A DNA stretch of 6,061 nucleotides from JAHFHB01 sp964393875 (GTDB taxonomy: Bacteria; Omnitrophota; Omnitrophia; Omnitrophales; Aquincolibacteriaceae), in contig CAYMUZ010000046.1 of the NCBI GenBank assembly GCA_964393875.1, positions 1 to 6,061 of the forward strand, written 5' to 3'. Position 1 is the first letter of the stretch. Each line of letters starts with the position of its first letter. Below are positions 1 to 4,741 of this stretch, piece after piece. The notes beneath the pieces were generated by a model that was not told the DNA's origin, did no database searches, and saw only the letters and a list, made by a program, of their open reading frames with translations. The translations under genes and the position numbers were made by a program.

Positions 1-634
1 CATCTCCGCCGCGCAACGCGAGAGTCCCAATTTCACCGTGGGGCCTGGCACCGACATCCCCTTCGCGGCCATAAACCACATCGCGCGAAAGATTGCGTTT
101 GCGCGCTGCCGCGACCACTTCCAAAAGCTTCATGGCCGTACCGCTCGGAGCATCTTTTTTGTGCCGATGGTGAATTTCCATGATTTCCATATCGTAACTG
201 TCATCCAAGGCCTTGGCCGCCATTTCTGCCAGGCTGAAAAGCAGGTTGACACCGATACTCATGTTGGGGGACTGCACCACAGGAATTTTTGAAGAAGCTC
301 GCTGAATTTTTGCCAAAACATCGGCCGGCAAGGCCGTGGTTCCAATCACACATCCCGTGTGAGTCTTAAGCGCCGCTTCAAGATTGCGTAGAGTGGCAGA
401 AGCATGCGTAAAATCAATCAAAACATCAGCCCCTTTTAAAGCGGTTAACGGATGATCGCTGATTTTGACGCCCGCGCCGCGCGAACCGGCCACCACACCA
501 AGATCCGCACCCACATCCGGATGCCCGGGCTGCTCAAAAGCGCCTGTCACTTGAATATTTTTATCTTTGAATGCCAGCCCCAAAATCGTCTTGCCCATCC
601 GGCCCGCGGCTCCGGCGACCGCAAGCCGAATCAT
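1..634 (-). CDS. dapB: 4-hydroxy-tetrahydrodipicolinate reductase, C-terminus cut by window edge
   Basis: DapB reduces the DapA product to tetrahydrodipicolinate with NAD(P)H, in the cytoplasm, on the route to DAP and lysine. I translated it by hand: 211 residues are present, starting MIRLAVAGAAGRMGKT, and the frame is still open at base 1. The nucleotide-binding glycine motif GAAGRMG is at residues 8-14, followed by DFTHASAT (74-81), GTT (98-100) and SPNMSIGVN (122-130). The family signature HHRHKKDAPSGTA (155-167) supplies the catalytic His155/Lys159 pair and the SGT substrate loop. GARPHGEIG near residues 195-203 matches the conserved C-terminal region. Family members have about 240-270 residues, so roughly 30-60 are missing. 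The ATG overlaps the dapA stop by 4 bp (ATGA) with only a weak purine-rich site upstream, which suggests translational coupling. The identification is firm; only the C-terminus and any terminator are unseen. Confidence 0.97.
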   Translation of the reverse strand, partial: MIRLAVAGAAGRMGKTILGLAFKDKNIQVTGAFEQPGHPDVGADLGVVAGSRGAGVKISDHPLTALKGADVLIDFTHASATLRNLEAALKTHTGCVIGTTALPADVLAKIQRASSKIPVVQSPNMSIGVNLLFSLAEMAAKALDDSYDMEIMEIHHRHKKDAPSGTAMKLLEVVAAARKRNLSRDVVYGREGDVGARPHGEIGTLALRGGD

Positions 635-1518
635 ACGGCCACACCCAGGCGTTTGAGCGCTCCCCGCAAAAGCGATTGATTCGCGGCTTTCAACTCACAA
701 AGAGGTAGGCGAAATTCCGGTTGGATCAATCCCATCATGCCCAGTGCTGTTTTCACGGGAATGGGGTTCGTCTCAACAAACATCACTTCAGAAAGTTCGC
801 GTAAGGCTGCGTGTTCCTTGAAAGCAGCTTTAAAATCGCCCGCAAGTGCCCTATGCACAAGCGCACGCACGCGCGCAGGCACCACGTTGGCAATGACAGA
901 AATCACGCCACGTGCACCCACGGCCATCATCGGCAGCGTGAGTCCGTCGTCCCCTGAAATCACAGTGATATCGCAGAGCGAAAGAATTTTATCGACCTGG
1001 GCAAGATTGCCGCTGGCCTCTTTGATCGCAGCGATGTTGGGATGTTTGGCAAGCCGCGCCACGGTGTCTGGCGCAATCGACACACCGGTACGTCCCGGCA
1101 CATTGTAGAGAATGATCGGAATATCTGTTTTATCCGCCAGAAAACGGTAGTGGCGGTACAAACCTTCCTGGGTGGGCTTGTTGTAATAGGGCGTCACCAC
1201 AAGCACTCCCTGAGCCCCCATTTTCTCAGCGTGCTGAATAAGCCCAAGCGCCTCGGCAGTATTGTTGGAGCCCGCTCCGCAGACCACCGGCACACGTCCT
1301 CTGACATGCTCAATCACCAGAGACATGACACGGCGATGCTCGTCGTGCGACATCGTCGCCGACTCACCGGTCGTTCCACAAGGAATCAAAACATCGGTCT
1401 TGTTTTTTAACTGGAAATCAATCAGGCCTTTAAGTGCCGGCTCATCCACACGTCCATTTTGAAACGGCGTAACCAGCGCAACCATCGAACCTTCGAAAGT
1501 GTTATTTTTTTTGGCCAT
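631..1518 (-). CDS. dapA: 4-hydroxy-tetrahydrodipicolinate synthase
   Basis: DapA condenses pyruvate with aspartate semialdehyde, the committed step to DAP and lysine. It is a TIM-barrel aldolase that forms a Schiff base. Numbering from the ATG at 1518 (295 residues, normal family length), the visible landmarks are GTTGES with Thr49/Thr50, TPYYNKPTQEG with catalytic Tyr112, LYNVPGRTG with Tyr138 and Arg143, and the Schiff-base lysine Lys166 in AAIKEASGN. SGDDGLTLPMM follows at about 188-198. All seven residues of the E. coli lysine-inhibition site have counterparts: Ser53, Ala54, His58, His61, Asn85, Glu89 and Tyr111. The start is uncertain by two codons. A GTG at 1524 is in frame, but GGGG lies 5 bases before the ATG, so I prefer ATG. 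The gene follows dapF by about 30 bp and overlaps dapB by 4 bp. Confidence 0.98.
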   Translation of the reverse strand: MAKKNNTFEGSMVALVTPFQNGRVDEPALKGLIDFQLKNKTDVLIPCGTTGESATMSHDEHRRVMSLVIEHVRGRVPVVCGAGSNNTAEALGLIQHAEKMGAQGVLVVTPYYNKPTQEGLYRHYRFLADKTDIPIILYNVPGRTGVSIAPDTVARLAKHPNIAAIKEASGNLAQVDKILSLCDITVISGDDGLTLPMMAVGARGVISVIANVVPARVRALVHRALAGDFKAAFKEHAALRELSEVMFVETNPIPVKTALGMMGLIQPEFRLPLCELKAANQSLLRGALKRLGVAV

Positions 1519-1554
1519 ACTCACCCCAACCGCCCAAGAGTTTCACCTCATCTG

Positions 1555-2367
1555 TCACTTTAAAAAAATAGTCCCCTCAAAAACAAGCTTTGCCTCCCCT
1601 TCCAAAGTAACTTTCTTGATTTTCTTTCCGTCCCGCTGAAAATTAATGATGAGCGTCTCACCGCCTTTAGTCTTTACTGAAACCGGCGGGCGCACATACC
1701 CTTTTAGGGAACTGATAATCGCCGCCGCCGTCGAGCCCGTTCCACAAGCGAGCGTCTCGGCCTCGACCCCGCGCTCGTAGGTGCGCACACACACCACGTC
1801 AGAGTCTTCTACCTGAACAAAGTTGGCGTTGGTTCCGCGCGGCTTAAACGTTTCGTGTTCACGCACCGTCCGGCCCAGCGCCGCCACATCCATTTTTTCA
1901 AGCCCCTCCACAAAAATCACGGCGTGGGGCACGCCTGTGTTGATAAAGGAATAATGCAGACGCCGTCCCTCAAGGGGCAAACTGCCCTCCATCTTAAATT
2001 CGCGCGGATCGGGCAGCTGCACCCGCACGCGGTCATTGGGCAATACCTGCGCCTCAATGATCCCTGCGAGCGATTCAAAACTGAATTTTTGCGGCAATTT
2101 ATGAATACGGTTGGCGTAGAGCGCAATACAGCGAAACCCGTTGCCGCAAGCTTCCGCCTCGGAACCATCGGAGTTGATGATGCGCATTTTGAACAGACCA
2201 CGGCGAGAGCGCTCATAGAGCAAAATGCCATCCGCCCCCACAGAGTTGTGCACTGCGCAAAGTTCCCGCGCGATGTCTTTACCACTGCGGAAAACACCGC
2301 TCCGGTTGTCAATGACGATAAAGTCATTGCCTGAAGCCGCCATTTTGTGAAAAGACAAAGTTTTCAT
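1555..2367 (-). CDS. dapF: Diaminopimelate epimerase
   Basis: DapF interconverts LL- and meso-diaminopimelate, giving meso-DAP for peptidoglycan and for decarboxylation to lysine. It needs no cofactor and uses two cysteines. At 270 residues it has normal family length, with two similar halves. The N-terminus MKTLSFHKMAASGNDF fits the family; the usual GLGNDF reads ASGNDF here. The first active-site cysteine is Cys74 in SEAEACGNGFRC (69-80). The second is Cys208 in ETLACGTGST (204-213). GVPHAV (145-150) and GTNANFVQ (178-185) are further family blocks, and Arg199-Gly200 in YERGVEAE lies near the substrate site. The start codon has only a weak upstream site (GGAAAAG, far from the ATG). The gene follows the sirB1-like gene after 91 bp and precedes dapA, so it may head its own transcription unit. 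The function is secure. Confidence 0.98.
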   Translation of the reverse strand: MKTLSFHKMAASGNDFIVIDNRSGVFRSGKDIARELCAVHNSVGADGILLYERSRRGLFKMRIINSDGSEAEACGNGFRCIALYANRIHKLPQKFSFESLAGIIEAQVLPNDRVRVQLPDPREFKMEGSLPLEGRRLHYSFINTGVPHAVIFVEGLEKMDVAALGRTVREHETFKPRGTNANFVQVEDSDVVCVRTYERGVEAETLACGTGSTAAAIISSLKGYVRPPVSVKTKGGETLIINFQRDGKKIKKVTLEGEAKLVFEGTIFLK

Positions 2368-2404
2368 GATTTTGGATACTTTTCCAGATTAAAAAGGGTT
2401 GGTG

Positions 2405-2413
2405 ATTCTATCA
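2405..2413 (-). promoter_or_regulatory. Candidate extended -10 promoter for dapF-dapA-dapB
   Basis: Read on the minus strand, the element is TGATAGAAT: an extended -10 (TGn) followed by TAGAAT, five of six bases of the sigma70 consensus. No good -35 is visible at 17 bases (TGGCTT), as can be tolerated by extended -10 promoters. Transcription would begin near 2398, giving a leader of about 30 bases before the dapF ATG. This is the only gap over 30 bp inside the leftward cluster. The element sits in a short inverted repeat, TGATT/AATCA with a 7-base spacer. Sequence resemblance is the only evidence. Confidence 0.4.
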
Positions 2414-2458
2414 AAATCAGGGGGAGAAAGCCACGCCCTTATTTTACGGCCGACCGGG

Positions 2459-3343
2459 CTAGGCTGCGAAATCCGGAGGCTCCGGATCTTCTGGGAAATA
2501 ATCGGGGATTTCGCCAAGGATGTCTTGCTGCTGTTTGAGCAATTCGGCCATGAAAGCACTATTGTCTGCGTCACCCCATTTTTCGTAGGCATGCAAAAGG
2601 TTCGAGAGAACCCGGCGAACAATGGTTTTTGTATCCGCGGGCTCGATCAAAACTGTTTTCAGATCAATCGCTGCCCCTTCATACAAATCAAGCACCGCCT
2701 TTTCGGTCAACAAACGGCCGCCGTAAAATCCATCCACATAGAAGAACCGTCCACCCGACTCTGCACGCGCCAGAAAATGCCCGGGTAAATTACATCCCTC
2801 CACCGTTAACCCCAACCGAGCCGCCGCGAGAATATAAACACAGGCCAGCGTAATCGGAATGCCGCGTTTGTGTTCAATCACATACGCCAGACTACTGTTG
2901 AGCGGGTTGTAGTAATCACTTTTCAAGGCCCCCGCAAGACGCTTTTCCTTGAACAAAAAATCAGCCAGCGCAAGCTCGTCTTCTCCGGGATGTTTCCTTT
3001 TAAATTCCTCCGCCAGCGCATCCAGCAGCGGCGGCAGCGGGTCCGAATCGGTGCCTTTGGCATGAAAACGACTCAGAAGGGCCATTGCTTTTTCAAGACG
3101 CTCCTTGTCACCCGCCGGCGTGAGCCAGCTGTTCCACACCTTGCGCAGCCAATCGCGCTTGTGTATTTCAAGAATCGGCGCAAGCACACTCCAACCCTCC
3201 GGGCTGATCTCGGATGAAAAACGCCCAATCTCTCCGGCGAGACCGGGCCCCAGTTCTTTGAGAGCTTTGACAACTTCGTGGCGCACAATGGAAGACTCGT
3301 CATCAAGCAGGCGAATAAGGTGCGGTAATTGAGAAAGGTTCAT
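2459..3343 (-). CDS. SirB1/transglutaminase-like protein with N-terminal HEAT-like segment
   Basis: The protein has 294 residues and no signal peptide. Residues 4-37 look like one HEAT-type helical repeat (LPHLIRLLDD, SSIVRHEVVKALKELGPG). The central part, about 100-215, matches the SirB1/YchA family (Transglut_core2). It contains YYNPLNSSLAYVIEHKRGIP at 144-163, ITLACVYILAAARLGLTVEG at 164-183, LPGHFLAR (186-193) and FYVDGFYGGRLL (201-212). Residues 237-280 resemble the TPR-like tail of these proteins. His189 and Asp204 fit the transglutaminase His/Asp positions. The usual nucleophilic cysteine appears to be missing, with Gly-Ile-Pro in its place, as I recall is usual in this family; Cys168 is nearby. 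The biochemical function is not known. Transglutaminase-fold proteins include peptidases and cell-wall enzymes, but a link to the adjacent dap genes is inference only. The ATG overlaps the upstream stop by 4 bp, with GGAG 9 bases before it. Confidence 0.85.
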   Translation of the reverse strand: MNLSQLPHLIRLLDDESSIVRHEVVKALKELGPGLAGEIGRFSSEISPEGWSVLAPILEIHKRDWLRKVWNSWLTPAGDKERLEKAMALLSRFHAKGTDSDPLPPLLDALAEEFKRKHPGEDELALADFLFKEKRLAGALKSDYYNPLNSSLAYVIEHKRGIPITLACVYILAAARLGLTVEGCNLPGHFLARAESGGRFFYVDGFYGGRLLTEKAVLDLYEGAAIDLKTVLIEPADTKTIVRRVLSNLLHAYEKWGDADNSAFMAELLKQQQDILGEIPDYFPEDPEPPDFAA

Positions 3344-3876
3344 ACCGCAGGACTCCGTTTTTTATAAAAGGCGACGCCCCAACCCCCGGCCGCTACGGCC
3401 AGAGAAAAAAACAGCTGTGTCAGCGCAGCTTCCCACGTGGCATTCCACACGATTTTGCGCCCGATACCCAGCACCACGCCGGGGAAAGTGCTCATGTCCC
3501 AAAAAGCATAGAAACCAAATACCGCAAAACCCATCCCAAAAAGCAGGCTTACCCCAATCCACCCCCCCGCAACACCGCTAAAGCGCCCCCTCCAGAAAAG
3601 CAGCGCAGAACTTCCGTAGAAAATCCAGAGCACCGCCAGCAACCCACGGTGCGTTTGATCATAGAAAGGGCTGGTAATTTTTTTGGTCAACCGCCGGATT
3701 TGCTCTTGCGAAAAAAGCTGGGTGAGCTGATCCGGAAATGCTCCAAAAAGACGACTGATGACCAAAACGGCCTGGCCGGATGGAACGGGTTTTGGGAAAC
3801 TCTGCTGCCGCGCCGAAAAGATGGCTACCGTCAATAAAAGGGCTCCAAAAACAGCGCGTAAAATTGCTCTCAACAT
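3340..3876 (-). CDS. Unrecognised integral membrane protein, four predicted helices
   Basis: I do not recognise this 178-residue protein. It starts with a basic, hydrophobic segment (MLRAILRAVFGALLLTVAIF) that could be a signal anchor. A polar stretch (about 22-76) follows, with SRLFGAFPDQLTQLFSQEQ and a basic run RRLTKK. Three further hydrophobic segments lie at about 78-95, 101-125 and 150-170, rich in Trp, Phe and Gly, and the short tail YKKRSPAV is basic. By the positive-inside rule the tail should be cytoplasmic. No enzymatic or transporter motif is visible. Its ATG lies inside the last codons of the receiver gene (7-bp overlap, ATGTTGA) without a clear ribosome site. Its stop overlaps the next start by 4 bp. 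Expression is therefore probably coupled on both sides, which also supports this being a real gene. It could be a membrane partner of one of its neighbours, but nothing in it proves that. Confidence 0.75.
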   Translation of the reverse strand: MLRAILRAVFGALLLTVAIFSARQQSFPKPVPSGQAVLVISRLFGAFPDQLTQLFSQEQIRRLTKKITSPFYDQTHRGLLAVLWIFYGSSALLFWRGRFSGVAGGWIGVSLLFGMGFAVFGFYAFWDMSTFPGVVLGIGRKIVWNATWEAALTQLFFSLAVAAGGWGVAFYKKRSPAV

Positions 3877-4268
3877 GAGGTCGCTTTGTTTTTTTTAAGA
3901 AGCCTGCGAATTTCATCCAGCATGACTTTAGGCGCAAACGGTTTTTCGACGAATGCGTCTACCAATCCTGCCGCATCGCGCATACTCGCACGCCCCGACA
4001 TCATGATGATGGGAATATTTTTGATCCGTTCAGAGGCGTGCTTCAAATGTTCCACCAGCTCACAGCCTGTCTTACCGGGCATCAGCACATCGGTAATAAT
4101 TAAATCAGGTTTCTCAGTCTTTACTTTCCAAAGCCCGGCATCCCCGCTCGTAGCAATGATGGCTTCAAATCCGAGAAAGCTCAGCCATCCCTGCATCAGA
4201 TCACAGATTTCGTTTTCATCGTCGATGACGAGAATTTTTTTACCGCTCAGATCCGGATCGTCCACCAT
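3870..4268 (-). CDS. Stand-alone response-regulator receiver protein (CheY-like)
   Basis: The protein has 132 residues, essentially one receiver domain and no output domain. Beta-1 KKILVIDDENE (10-20) holds the acidic pair Asp16/Asp17. The phospho-acceptor is Asp60 in LIITDVLMPG. Ser91 in PIIMMSG is the conserved Thr/Ser switch position, Phe106 is the aromatic switch residue, and Lys109 in EKPF is the conserved lysine, so phosphorylation competence looks complete. No histidine kinase is in the window, so the partner must be encoded elsewhere. Single-domain receivers act through protein contacts, not DNA binding. Its target is unknown, and the coupled membrane protein downstream is one candidate. 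GAGGGG lies only 2 bases before the ATG but 5 before an in-frame GTG at 4265, so the true start may be one codon later. The gap to the upstream gene is 6 bp. Confidence 0.95.
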   Translation of the reverse strand: MVDDPDLSGKKILVIDDENEICDLMQGWLSFLGFEAIIATSGDAGLWKVKTEKPDLIITDVLMPGKTGCELVEHLKHASERIKNIPIIMMSGRASMRDAAGLVDAFVEKPFAPKVMLDEIRRLLKKNKATSC

Positions 4269-4274
4269 AGCCCC

Positions 4275-4586
4275 TCAATACCGCTTTCCGTGCTTTTGAG
4301 CACGGGATTGATTGAAATTCATTTTCCACGCAATCTGTTTTTCAAGATCAATCCCAAGGCCGCCGCACAAATCAAAAAGCCGAATGGCCGTATCCGCCAA
4401 CTCGTCTTCAAACGTGTCTTTTTTCAAAAGGCCAAACTGGCCGCCGCGATGCGCCTCGATGGCCTCCCCAAGCTCTGAGACAATTAGCATGAGCATCTCT
4501 CCCACATTGCGTTTTTTATCCCAAAAACCTTTGCGCCGCGCACTGCTGTGACAGCCTCGAACCCAATCCTGAATTGATTTTTTCAC
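4275..4586 (-). CDS. MazG-like nucleotide pyrophosphohydrolase
   Basis: The protein has 103 residues with the all-alpha MazG fold signature: metal ligands in ExxE (Glu38 and Glu41 in VSELGEAIEA), then ExxD (Glu62 and Asp65 in FEDELADTAIRLFD). A conserved tail follows, GIDLEKQIAWKMNFNQSR (78-95) and KHGKRY (98-103). Family members hydrolyse (d)NTPs to monophosphate and pyrophosphate and clean up non-canonical or excess nucleotides. The substrate here cannot be read from sequence. This is the short single-domain form, common in bacteria and phages, not full-length two-domain MazG. The start is GTG, chosen because AGGAG sits 6 bases upstream and no in-frame ATG comes before residue 31. It is the first gene of the leftward cluster and ends 6 bp before the receiver gene. 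A promoter lies about 60 bp upstream. Confidence 0.9.
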   Translation of the reverse strand: MKKSIQDWVRGCHSSARRKGFWDKKRNVGEMLMLIVSELGEAIEAHRGGQFGLLKKDTFEDELADTAIRLFDLCGGLGIDLEKQIAWKMNFNQSRAQKHGKRY

Positions 4587-4592
4587 TCGGGT

Positions 4593-4597
4593 CTCCT
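4593..4597 (-). promoter_or_regulatory. Strong ribosome binding site fixing the GTG start of the MazG-like gene
   Basis: On the minus strand AGGAG is followed by 6 bases and then GTG at 4586-4584. This is the best Shine-Dalgarno site in the window, and it decides the non-ATG start. Confidence 0.8.
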
Positions 4598-4646
4598 GAG
4601 AATAAAAAGGCCGGTTCCGAGAATCGACGCCGTCTTTATTTTCTCC

Positions 4647-4674
4647 ATAATAGCGATAGGAATTCCGCGGTCAA
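4647..4674 (-). promoter_or_regulatory. Sigma70-type promoter for the leftward cluster
   Basis: On the minus strand there is TTGACC (-35, at 4674-4669), a 16-bp spacer, then TATTAT (-10, at 4652-4647). Each box matches five of six consensus bases. Transcription would start near 4640, leaving a leader of about 54 bases before the GTG at 4586. The palindrome GGAATTCC (4659-4666) and the adjoining CCGCGG (4665-4670) lie in and next to the spacer and could be protein-binding sites, though both are short enough to be chance. Confidence 0.6.
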
Positions 4675-4702
4675 ATCTTATCTTTTTTGTGGGGACCCTC
4701 CC

Positions 4703-4731
4703 TTGCCAGACCCGCACTGTTTGAATATACT
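4703..4731 (+). promoter_or_regulatory. Sigma70-type promoter for leuC, almost touching the start codon
   Basis: TTGCCA (4703-4708) and TATACT (4726-4731) each match five of six bases of the -35 and -10 consensus, with an ideal 17-bp spacer. The expected transcription start is about 4736-4739. The leuC ATG is at 4742, so the leader would be only some 3-6 bases. Its -35 lies 28 bp from the -35 of the opposing promoter. Confidence 0.65.
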
Positions 4732-4741
4732 GTGCACTCCT

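Noticed and set aside
1525..1554. Possible separate promoter or leader between dapF and dapA
   Set aside because: The gap of about 30 bp is too short for a promoter plus leader and shows only purine-rich ribosome-site sequence.
1855..2334. 159-codon plus-strand open frame opposite dapF
   Set aside because: It lies fully antisense to a secure dapF, has no recognisable motif or ribosome site, and its composition follows from the codons of the opposite strand.
2389..2622. 77-codon minus-strand frame overlapping the end of the sirB1-like gene
   Set aside because: It is same-strand but out of frame, has no family resemblance, and mostly overlaps a better-supported gene.
3886..4299. 137-codon plus-strand open frame opposite the receiver gene
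   Set aside because: Its serine-rich, low-complexity translation is typical of an antisense shadow; the minus-strand receiver has every catalytic residue.
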